From the NCBI GenBank assembly GCA_021791455.1, contig JAJYWM010000228.1, positions 1-14,665 of the forward strand: a stretch of 14,665 bases of DNA, given 5' to 3'. Positions 1 through 6,166 of this stretch are shown in pieces. This DNA is from a bacterium. GTDB lineage: Bacteria > Chloroflexota > Dormibacteria > UBA8260 > Bog-877. Position numbers and translations under genes: made by a program. Under the pieces are notes generated by a model. It was not told the DNA's origin and ran no database searches. It saw nothing but the letters and a program-made list of their open reading frames with translations. The stretch's first letter is position 1. Each line of letters starts with the position of its first letter.

Positions 1-75
1 CACTGCCCGCTGGCGAATCTCCGCAAGGGTGGCGTGCGAGAGAGCCCTCCCATCCCGCTGCCGACTCACGCCCAC
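1..75 (-). CDS. IS630-like transposase, N-terminal fragment (partial at window edge)
   Basis: Only the first 25 codons are in view. From a GTG at 73-75 the minus strand reads VGVSRQRDGRALSHATLAEI and then RQRAV up to the window edge. The core DGRALSHATLAEIRQRAV resembles the start of the N-terminal helix-turn-helix of IS630-family transposases, which often read like DGR-L-x-x-x-TL-x-x-x-R-x-R-AV (from memory). The DDE catalytic domain would lie outside the window. A stop precedes the frame at 79-81, so the GTG at 73-75 or the one at 67-69 is the likely start. The fragment is too short for a firm family call; the nearby repeat and the truncated neighbouring gene support it. Confidence 0.5.
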   Translation of the reverse strand, partial: MGVSRQRDGRALSHATLAEIRQRAV

Positions 76-114
76 ATGCTACCAGAAGTCGGCTTACTTA
101 CGCTCGGCTTAGTA
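1..114 (-). mobile_element. End of an IS630-like insertion sequence, continuing beyond the window
   Basis: This is the left edge of an insertion sequence that has cut the amidotransferase-like gene at 109-450. Its body continues outside the window. Reading the minus strand, an 8-base motif TAAGCCGA occurs twice (plus-strand TCGGCTTA at 89-96 and 104-111, seven bases between), as expected for transposase-binding sites at an IS end. A transposase-like reading frame begins about 40 bases inside. IS630-family elements insert at and duplicate a TA dinucleotide (established). A TA lies at 113-114, inside the last Tyr codon of the interrupted gene, so I place the junction there by inference. The partner end and the second TA lie outside the window. 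Confidence 0.6.
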
Positions 115-450
115 CTCGGCGTGCTGGGCTGCGGCGTCGCCGACGACGCTGCGGGTGAACTCCAAGACGATGTGCTGGAACCCGGCGCAGGTCCCCAGCA
201 AGGGAACGCCGCTGGTCCGGGCGAACGTGATCGCTGCCAAAGCCCCGTCCAGACTGCGATAGGGGCGGCGGGGAGCTATCCAGACGCCGTCGAACTCCTC
301 CAGGCCAGCCAGGCCCTCGGCGTCGCTCGTGCCGATCCACGACACTGCCGTTGCAACACCGAGGGGCGCCCCAGCACGCTCCACTGCGACCGTCGTTTGC
401 GGGTGCGTCTCCTGGTCCGGCTGGTAATCCCCGACGACTGCAACCCGCAC
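109..450 (-). pseudogene. CTP-synthase-like glutamine amidotransferase, truncated by IS insertion
   Basis: This is the N-terminal half of a class I glutamine-amidotransferase-like protein of the kind NCBI names 'CTP synthase C-terminal region-related (seleno)protein' (recalled, not searched). The opening RVAVVGDYQP matches the first beta strand of that family. LLGTCAGFQH holds the nucleophile-type Cys at about residue 88, followed by LEFTRSVVG. The frame stops at TAA after 113 residues (ending HAEY), about half the usual length, so the part carrying the catalytic His and Glu is missing. The stop lies next to an IS630-like end. The GTG at 448-450 is chosen because GGAG lies six bases upstream and the product then begins at the conserved strand; an ATG at 472-474 is the alternative. 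The turn usually written PGSPY is PRRPY here. It is probably non-functional. Confidence 0.65.
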
Positions 451-713
451 GACACACTCCACATGATGCCCCATCTGGGCGGCGCCCACAGCGACGAGCC
501 GCCGGTCGCGAACCACCCGGAACGACGGGTACGGCGTTCTCCCGCTGGTCACCGAAAATCCTCCGACGTGACCGGCAGATCGTTCAGCGGAACGCGCCCC
601 TACGTGCCGACCTGTGCTGCCGCCAACAGCGCCCGTGGCGGCGTTCGGGCGCGATGATCTGTGCGGTTCCCGAGGGTGGCTCCGTCGCCGACCATCCAGG
701 GATCGAGCTGCGC
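451..713. other. Spacer between the amidotransferase remnant and the ATPase, no gene assigned
   Basis: The minus-strand frame of the truncated amidotransferase stays open through here back to about 717, and one part (SGRTPYPSFRVVRDRRLVAV, about 490-550) reads like protein. I recognise no domain, and the long plus-strand frames look like high-GC shadows. It could be the decayed 3' end of another gene or plain intergenic DNA. Confidence 0.35.
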
Positions 714-1892
714 TCATGGCTGTCGTTCGACGAAGTCGTGCATGCCCGGCACCGTGAAGGCGAGGAGCCCCCGTTCGGGGGCGTAGACGAGGCCCTTCTT
801 TAACAGTTCGTTTCGGGCCACCCCGATGTCGGAGGTGCGGGCCTTGCCCATCGCTCTCGCAATATCAGACACGGAGGTCGGGGCCTCGCCGCCGAGTCGC
901 GCCAACGCCCGCATCAAGTCGCGCTGTGCCGGCGTGGCGCGCTCCCAGCGTGACCGGTACAGCCCGTCATTAACTTCCTCTTGGGCGGCCTGCAATCCGA
1001 CCTCTACGTCGTCCGCATCGATCGGGTCTTGTCGGGCGTTGTCCCATACATGTTTGCCGATCGCCTGCAGAAAGTAGGGATAGCCGCGTGCCGTCTCCAA
1101 TGCGACGGACAGAGCGCCGGGCTCCCAGCGAACGGCCAGATCGCTGGCTGGCACCACGAGCGCATCGCGAGAGCCGTCCTCATCCAAGAGTCCAACCGGC
1201 CGGTAGTCGTATAGACGCTCCGCGTAGCTGGTGGCATCGGCCAGCTGGGCGGGTAGTGAAGGTAGGCCGGCGCCGACGAAGGCGACCGGAAGAGGCGATC
1301 CGGACTGCCCGAGCTCGTGGACGGCGACGTTGACGGCCGCCAGCTCGGCTGAGGATGCCTCCTGAAGCTCGTCGACCAAGATGAGAACCCCGATTGCGAG
1401 GTCGCGCGCCGTCTGTCCCAGCACTTCGAATAGCTCGGCCAGGTCAGCCGACAAGTTGCCCGAGTCGGCCACACCGTGCAAGGGGTCTACATCGACCCCG
1501 AGTGAGACCGCGCCGCTTGGGTCGATCTTAAGGCTGAACGCCTTGAACACGCTTAGGAGGCGACGGAGGCGGGGCACCGGATGGCGGCCCGTGGCGGTGT
1601 GCATGCTGCGCGTGAGGGCCCGATTCAGAGCGACCGGGAGCGCACCCGCGGCGCTGGCCTCCATCTTGGCGACGATCCAGCCGGTCGAGGTGACCCTGGT
1701 CATGAACTCGTTCAACAGCACGGTCTTACCGACGCCGCGCAGACCGTTGAGTATCCAGCCGCGGTCGCCCTCTCCCGTCGTCTCGACCCGGCGCCGAACC
1801 ACGTCGAAGGCGCTGAGTAGGTCTTCGCGGCCGGCTAGGAGTGGCGGACGGCGCCCGGCGCCAGGCCGGTAGGGGTTCGTGACCGGATCCAC
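714..1892 (-). CDS. AAA-type ATPase with C-terminal winged-helix-like region
   Basis: This 392-aa protein belongs to the broad group of stand-alone P-loop ATPases annotated only as 'ATP-binding protein'. After an N-terminal NPYRPGAGRRPPLLAGRE stretch it has Walker A GLRGVGKT at residues 50-57 and Walker B VLILVDE at about 169-175. A sensor-1-like strand (PVAFVGAGLP) lies near 205. Residues about 310-390 look like a winged helix resembling Orc1/Cdc6-like or archaeal-type ATPases. There are no membrane segments or other enzymatic domain. The start is a GTG preceded by TAGAGT six bases upstream, suggesting a leaderless mRNA. Four ACGAT repeats overlap this start region. It sits inside the putative island. 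Its partners and function are unknown; it could be regulatory or defence-related, but nothing here proves either. Confidence 0.85.
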   Translation of the reverse strand: MDPVTNPYRPGAGRRPPLLAGREDLLSAFDVVRRRVETTGEGDRGWILNGLRGVGKTVLLNEFMTRVTSTGWIVAKMEASAAGALPVALNRALTRSMHTATGRHPVPRLRRLLSVFKAFSLKIDPSGAVSLGVDVDPLHGVADSGNLSADLAELFEVLGQTARDLAIGVLILVDELQEASSAELAAVNVAVHELGQSGSPLPVAFVGAGLPSLPAQLADATSYAERLYDYRPVGLLDEDGSRDALVVPASDLAVRWEPGALSVALETARGYPYFLQAIGKHVWDNARQDPIDADDVEVGLQAAQEEVNDGLYRSRWERATPAQRDLMRALARLGGEAPTSVSDIARAMGKARTSDIGVARNELLKKGLVYAPERGLLAFTVPGMHDFVERQP

Positions 1893-1935
1893 GATCAGAC
1901 TCTATTACGATGACTAACGATCTGCCTTATACGAT
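1891..1935. repeat. Cluster of four ACGAT direct repeats at the ATPase start
   Basis: ACGAT occurs at 1891-1895, 1907-1911, 1917-1921 and 1931-1935, all in the same orientation. The last three are preceded by two A/T bases. The first overlaps the GTG start codon and the others flank the candidate -10. The segment is AT-richer than its surroundings. This looks like an operator or iteron-type binding site, possibly for autoregulation, but no binding protein can be named. Confidence 0.45.
1899..1904 (-). promoter_or_regulatory. Candidate -10 element (TAGAGT) of the ATPase gene
   Basis: On the minus strand TAGAGT is followed by six bases and then the GTG start, which would put transcription start on the start codon. 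No convincing -35 element is visible and there is no Shine-Dalgarno sequence. Confidence 0.45.
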
Positions 1936-2361
1936 TTCATCGACTCTTACAGACCGAGCAGCGACACGTCCATGGCTCCAGCCGAGGTTGCCGCTGTTGG
2001 ATCGTCGCCGCCGGTCCGGAGCGACGAGGCTCGGAGGCAGCTAGCGTCTCGGCCAGGGCCGATCGTCACAGGCGCTCGAGGCCAGCGCTACGGGCCAGTA
2101 ACCGACGTGCCCGACGTGCCGATCTGCGCTGCTCCGGTGACCACGCGCTTCGTTCTGGCGTGTCGTTCTGTTGGCGGCTCAGGCGGCGGACCACGTCCAA
2201 ACCGACCTACACCGCCGAGCACCTGAGGGGTGATCTGCGGCATCAGGCTCCGACCGCCCCGGGGAATAGACGATCTCAGTGGCTGTGCTCGGTGACGGAC
2301 GTTGATCGCCACTCTCGGCCGAGCAGCCCGAAGACCCACGGGTCGGAGATCTCGCCGTTCA
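1905..2361. other. Long stretch without a recognisable gene
   Basis: Apart from the upstream part of the ACGAT cluster I see nothing identifiable. Short open frames exist on both strands (for example 1972-2226 plus and 2088-2339 minus), but they are Arg/Pro-rich, lack ribosome binding sites and resemble no known protein. The right part lies just upstream of the recombinase remnant and may be its decayed coding region. Confidence 0.5.
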
Positions 2362-2675
<314 letters not shown>

Positions 2676-2687
2676 TTGGTCGGGCCG

Positions 2688-2693
2688 ACTCTA
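2688..2693 (-). promoter_or_regulatory. Candidate -10 element (TAGAGT) of tRNA-Arg
   Basis: On the minus strand TAGAGT ends 12 bases before the tRNA 5' end, a plausible distance for a short 5' leader. A partial -35 match (TCGACC) lies 15 bases upstream. The hairpin at 2694-2709 falls in the spacer. Confidence 0.4.
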
Positions 2694-2709
2694 CGTGGGC
2701 CACCCCACG
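2694..2709. terminator. Short hairpin between the small unknown gene and tRNA-Arg
   Basis: CGTGGG and CCCACG form a perfect 6-bp stem with a 4-base loop. It lies about 30 bases past the stop of the 2738-3055 gene and could end its transcript. There is no T-run, so termination is only a suggestion. Confidence 0.3.
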
Positions 2710-2737
2710 GTCGACCGACGGCGCCGCGGCTCCTAGC

Positions 2738-3055
2738 CTACTCGTCCTCGTCGCCGATGGTGAACATCAGCCCGTCCTGAACGTCGTACAGGGCATCCAT
2801 CCACTCGGCGATGGTCACGTCCTCGGCCCGGATCCGGCTGACCGCATGTCCCTCTCTGGCCAGGAGCTTGCGGCACTGAGTGCGCAGGGCCACGGGGACG
2901 GTCACCTCCTCAGCGATGTTCAATTGCTCGAGTTCGTTGAGGAGACGATCCACGAACAGGATCTTGTTCCTCCTGGCGTTTCTCTCCCGCCGGGAGATGT
3001 GGTCCACCTCATAGAGCTTGGTGATCTCGCGGGAGGTTTCAGAGATGGTTGGCAA
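2738..3055 (-). CDS. Small protein of unknown function (about 105 aa)
   Basis: I do not recognise a family. The product is charged and soluble, with a basic patch (HISRRERNARRNKI), a predicted helix FVDRLLNELEQLNIAEEV, a segment VALRTQCRKLLAREG, and an acidic C-terminus ending GDEDE. No signal peptide or membrane segment is visible. The TTG at 3053-3055 is chosen because AAGGGA lies six bases upstream. An in-frame ATG at 3107-3109 would add 18 residues that look like non-coding translation and has no ribosome binding site. The gene lies between birA and tRNA-Arg, in the same direction as birA and about 80 bases after it. The absence of stops and the sensible composition make it likely real. 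Confidence 0.65.
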   Translation of the reverse strand: MPTISETSREITKLYEVDHISRRERNARRNKILFVDRLLNELEQLNIAEEVTVPVALRTQCRKLLAREGHAVSRIRAEDVTIAEWMDALYDVQDGLMFTIGDEDE

Positions 3056-3132
3056 AATCGTTCCCTTGAAGTGGCGCGATCGTATGAAATGAGCCCCGGA
3101 GTCGATCATCGACGCCGCAATCTAAGCCAATC

Positions 3133-3981
3133 CTAGATCGCCGGGCCGGGATCGTCAAGGTGCCCATCACGAAGTCGAAGTGATCCGCCACCAGAGCCGC
3201 CCAGATCCCCAGCGGCCACCAGCATAACCTGGTCCCCAACCTCCAGCTGCAGGCGGCCATCGGTCCGCACGCCTAGAAGACGTCCCTGGACAACGCGGTC
3301 AGGTAGGTGCAGTTCGACCTCACGTCCCATCCAGCTGAGTCGCTGCACCCAATGGTCCAAGAGCCCCTCGAAGCCCGTCGCAAGCCACTGCCGGTAGCGG
3401 GCCTCAAGGCGCTCCAGCAGCTCCAGCAGCAGTTTCGCCGGCATCCCATCCCAGCCCTCAAGGTCCAGGGCGGTGGCGTTGGGCCCGGGGCGCTCAGCCT
3501 TGGGGATGCCGGCCCAGGCGACGTTGCAGCCGACACCCACGGCGACCCCGGCTGAAGGACCACCCGGCACCCCGACAGTCTCCACCAGAAGCCCGGCCAC
3601 CTTGCGACCACCGACCAGGCAGTCGTTGGGCCACTTGAGCGAGATGGTCAGTCCGGTGGCGGCCTCGATCCCCTCCGCCACGGCCAGGCCGGCCGCCAGA
3701 GCCAGAGTGGGGTCGGGCGCCGTCGGCCGCCAAAGGACAGAGAACATCACCGAGGTTCCCGCGGGGGCGACCCAGGAGCGGCCGAGGCGGCCCCTGCCCG
3801 CCGTCTGCTCGTCGGCGATCACCACCAGGCCCTCGGAGGTCGAATTGCGGGCAGCTCTTGCCACCAGATCCTGGGTGCTGACGACCCGGCTGTGAAGGCG
3901 CAGCCGGTACGGCAGGCCCCGGGCCGCCACCCTGAGGCGCAGCCACTCGGCGCCCTGGGAGCCCACGGCTTCGCGGCTCAA
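3133..3981 (-). CDS. birA: Biotin--[acetyl-CoA-carboxylase] ligase, without repressor domain
   Basis: Biotin protein ligase activates biotin with ATP and attaches it to a lysine of biotin carboxyl carrier proteins in the cytoplasm. The 282-aa product has the family landmarks in order: STQD (35-38), DEQTAGRGRLGRSW (57-70, the biotinyl-AMP binding loop), LKWPND (115-120), GGRKVAGLLVE (124-134, with the conserved Lys), and a C-terminal SH3-like domain from about residue 230. The N-terminal helix-turn-helix of E. coli BirA is missing, so this is a class I ligase that should not act as a repressor. The start is TTG with AGGA eight bases upstream; a GTG five codons later is a weaker alternative. 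It is transcribed divergently from the 4042-4566 gene, with about 60 bases between them. Confidence 0.93.
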   Translation of the reverse strand: MSREAVGSQGAEWLRLRVAARGLPYRLRLHSRVVSTQDLVARAARNSTSEGLVVIADEQTAGRGRLGRSWVAPAGTSVMFSVLWRPTAPDPTLALAAGLAVAEGIEAATGLTISLKWPNDCLVGGRKVAGLLVETVGVPGGPSAGVAVGVGCNVAWAGIPKAERPGPNATALDLEGWDGMPAKLLLELLERLEARYRQWLATGFEGLLDHWVQRLSWMGREVELHLPDRVVQGRLLGVRTDGRLQLEVGDQVMLVAAGDLGGSGGGSLRLRDGHLDDPGPAI

Positions 3982-4027
3982 CTACTCGATCCTGCCTGGC
4001 GGGTCTTCGGCATCCGGGGCACTCTCG

Positions 4028-4033
4028 TATACT
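4028..4033 (+). promoter_or_regulatory. Candidate -10 element (TATACT) of the 4042-6166 operon
   Basis: TATACT lies eight bases before a GTG, consistent with a leaderless first gene. No good -35 is seen. The core GTATAC is self-complementary and reads TATACG on the other strand, towards birA, so one sequence could serve both directions. Confidence 0.5.
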
Positions 4034-4041
4034 GCGGCCTC

Positions 4042-4566
4042 GTGGAGAACTGGGAGCGGATCGAGCTCTTCAGCTCCTTCCTCAAGTTGACCGGTGACAT
4101 CGAGGTGGTGCCCCCCCTGCGGCTCACCGATGTGGTCAACAGGATGACGGAGTACCTGGAGGTTAGGCAGCTCACCCTTGAGCCGCTGGCAAGCACCTAC
4201 CCCGTGATCAGCACGGTGGAGGAAGCGGCCATGGTGTCGAAGCGCTCGATACTCATCATCGCGCCGCTCAGCGACAGCAGTGCGGACCCAGGAGGGCGCC
4301 GCACCCTCCTGGAGCAGAAGGTCGCCCACCAGGTGGCGCTTACGATCGACACGTTCTCGCTGGTGTGCGAGGTCTTCCTGGAGCCACGCCTGAGCCTGAG
4401 AGAGACCCTGGAGCGAAGCGTTGACGACTTTCTGGCGGTTCGCAACCTCAATGCCGTGTGGCTGCCCGCCCTGACCCACGAGCGGGTGACAATTCAAAGG
4501 CCATTCGCCCTGGTTCACCCTCGCCAGATCCTGAGCTTCTCGGAGCGGGGATCGGCGTCCCTCTGA
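4042..4566 (+). CDS. Unknown protein made of two tandem copies of one small domain
   Basis: This 174-aa protein appears to be an internal duplication. Residues about 13-75 and 105-160 share one plan: a hydrophobic strand, P-x-L-x-L, a helix with R, then a hydrophobic pair and VR-x-L, then further strands ending in a hydrophobic run before Pro. The matching stretches are PPLRLTDVVNRMTEYLEVRQ and PRLSLRETLERSVDDFLAVR. A linker (77-104) joins them. The pattern recalls the small domains catalogued as DUF6812, from memory only. No membrane segment or catalytic motif is seen. The start is the GTG just after the TATACT box; the longer open frame upstream is the shadow of birA. The gene leads an operon with the NUDIX and MBL genes, 32 bases before the former. 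Confidence 0.72.
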   Translation: MENWERIELFSSFLKLTGDIEVVPPLRLTDVVNRMTEYLEVRQLTLEPLASTYPVISTVEEAAMVSKRSILIIAPLSDSSADPGGRRTLLEQKVAHQVALTIDTFSLVCEVFLEPRLSLRETLERSVDDFLAVRNLNAVWLPALTHERVTIQRPFALVHPRQILSFSERGSASL

Positions 4567-4598
4567 CCGCAGGCTTGCCCACCCAAGCTGGCGGCGAG

Positions 4599-5363
4599 AT
4601 GCGCCAGGCGGCGACCGTGGTGCTCCTGAGACAGGTTCCGTCCACCCCCGCGCAGATCGAGGTCCTCCTGCTGGAGCGACCTGCCGGGGCGGCTTTCGCG
4701 CCCGGCACCCAGGTCTTCCCAGGAGGGTCCGTGGACTGCTCGGACCGGGACCCGAGGTGGGGGGACCTGGTGGAAGGGTGGTCCGACAGTGAGGTGGATC
4801 CGCGCACACCGCTTTGGATTCGCATCAACGCCATCCGGGAGACCTACGAGGAGACCGGCGTTCTTCTCGCGCTCCGTCCGGACCGGTCGCCGTGCACCCC
4901 GGAGGACCTCAGCCACTTGGAGCCGATGCGACGGGGCCTGCGCACAGGCGATGGTCGGACGTTCCGAGCTGGGCTGGCGGCGCGGGGGTTGCTGCCCGAC
5001 GTCCGAGCACTCGTGTTCTGCGCCCACTGGATAACCCCTGCTGGCCTGCCGCGGCGCTTCGACACCCGCTTCTTCCTGGCCGAGCTCCCCGAGGGTCAGG
5101 AGCCCGCCCCTGATCCGATGGGCGAGCACACCGGGCTGCGATGGGCCATCCCGGGGGTGGCGCTTGAGGAGGCCTCTCAAGGGCTGTGCCAGCTCCTGCC
5201 GCCGACGCGGGCGGTGCTCGGGCTGGTCGCCTCTGCGCGGGGCGTCGCCGACCTCCTGGCAGGTGGCGCAGATGGCTCGATACAGACCATCGAACCCAGA
5301 CTCGAGGACGTCAACCAGGAACACTTCCCGGGCCTCGATGTGGACAGGGTACTGGGGCGCTGA
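4599..5363 (+). CDS. NUDIX hydrolase with enlarged Nudix box (NUDT19-like)
   Basis: NUDIX enzymes hydrolyse nucleoside diphosphates linked to another moiety; the substrate here is unknown. The 254-aa product starts with a typical strand (RQAATVVLLRQ). It has LLLERP at 23-28, FPGGSVD at 40-46, and the catalytic REUXEEXGU part as RETYEETGV at 80-88. Between the GG and RE halves there are about 36 residues instead of about 14, as in the NUDT7/NUDT19-type branch, some members of which act on CoA derivatives (established for the mammalian enzymes; inference here). The ATG gives the conserved first strand; its ribosome binding site is weak (GGCGGCGAG), and TTG or CTG codons just upstream are possible. 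The MBL gene starts two bases after its stop, so the two are probably translationally coupled. Confidence 0.88.
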   Translation: MRQAATVVLLRQVPSTPAQIEVLLLERPAGAAFAPGTQVFPGGSVDCSDRDPRWGDLVEGWSDSEVDPRTPLWIRINAIRETYEETGVLLALRPDRSPCTPEDLSHLEPMRRGLRTGDGRTFRAGLAARGLLPDVRALVFCAHWITPAGLPRRFDTRFFLAELPEGQEPAPDPMGEHTGLRWAIPGVALEEASQGLCQLLPPTRAVLGLVASARGVADLLAGGADGSIQTIEPRLEDVNQEHFPGLDVDRVLGR

Positions 5364-5365
5364 CC

Positions 5366-6166
5366 ATGGGAGCCGCCCGAGTGGAGTTGGTCCGAGCCCG
5401 GAATCCCGGGCCTCTCACCGGCCCGGGCACCAATACCTGGCTCTATGGACTTGGGGAGGCGGTCGTTATCGACCCCGGACCGGCCACACCTAGCCACCTG
5501 GACGCGGTCATGGCCGCCGCGAGTGCCATCGGGCCGGTCGCGATGATCGTGGTGACCCATCACCACCAGGACCACGCCGAAGGGGCCAGGCAGCTGAGCG
5601 CACTGACCGGAGCACCACTGGCCCTGTTTCACACCGAAGTGAGCGCCCCGGGCGACCTCGGGTTGCACCACCACGACCGAATCCTGGCCGGTGGTGCCGA
5701 GCTTCTGGTGCTGCACACCCCGGGTCATGCGGCCGACCACGTGTGCCTGTTTGAGGAGCCGAGGCGCCTGCTTTTCAGCGGCGACCACGTGCTCTCAGGG
5801 ACGACCAGCGTGATCTGGCCGCCGGACGGCAACATGGACCAGTATCTGGCCTCGCTCCAACTGGTGATCGACAGCGCGCCCCACCGGATACTCCCGGGCC
5901 ACGGTGAGCCAATCGAGGATCCGGATCGGGCCCTGGCAGAACTCCTGAGCCACCGCCTCGCCAGAGAGCAGCAGATATTCGAGCTGCTCAAAGCGGGCCC
6001 GGCCCGGCCCCGCGACATCGTCACGGCGCTGTACGCCACCTATCCACAGGCCGTGTGGGAGGCGGCGGAGAAAACCGTGCTGGCCCACCTGCTACGGCTT
6101 GAGGCCTCGGGGAGGGTCCGCCGCTCGACCCGGGCGGACGACTCCCCCTTTGAGGTCCTTGCCTAG
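5366..6166 (+). CDS. MBL-fold metallo-hydrolase, LACTB2-like
   Basis: This 266-aa metallo-beta-lactamase-fold hydrolase carries the metal motif HxHxDH as THHHQDH at residues 64-70. Further ligands follow in HTPGHAADH (about 119), SGDHVL and LPGHGEPI. The C-terminal 80 residues (from about SHRLAREQQIFELL) look like the winged-helix domain typical of LACTB2-type proteins. Human LACTB2 is a single-strand-specific endoribonuclease; the bacterial relatives are mostly uncharacterised, so the substrate is unknown. The ATG lies two bases after the NUDIX stop. Its TAG stop overlaps the TAG of the converging leucyl aminopeptidase gene within CTAG. It is the third gene of the operon starting at 4042. 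Confidence 0.9.
   Translation: MGAARVELVRARNPGPLTGPGTNTWLYGLGEAVVIDPGPATPSHLDAVMAAASAIGPVAMIVVTHHHQDHAEGARQLSALTGAPLALFHTEVSAPGDLGLHHHDRILAGGAELLVLHTPGHAADHVCLFEEPRRLLFSGDHVLSGTTSVIWPPDGNMDQYLASLQLVIDSAPHRILPGHGEPIEDPDRALAELLSHRLAREQQIFELLKAGPARPRDIVTALYATYPQAVWEAAEKTVLAHLLRLEASGRVRRSTRADDSPFEVLA

Noticed and set aside
109..111. Possible selenocysteine read-through at the amidotransferase stop, since the family includes selenoproteins
   Set aside because: The stop is TAA, not TGA; a second stop follows within five codons, and the sequence beyond is IS DNA, not family sequence.
34..657. Plus-strand open frame of 207 codons
   Set aside because: It runs antisense through the amidotransferase remnant and across the IS junction, so it cannot be one ancestral gene.
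1972..2339. Short open frames on both strands in the gap left of the recombinase remnant
   Set aside because: They have no start signals, no domain, and a biased Arg/Pro/Gly composition typical of non-coding GC-rich DNA.
3982..4809. Minus-strand open frame of 275 codons opposite the duplicated protein and NUDIX genes
   Set aside because: Pro/Arg-rich shadow spanning the ends of two real genes on the plus strand.
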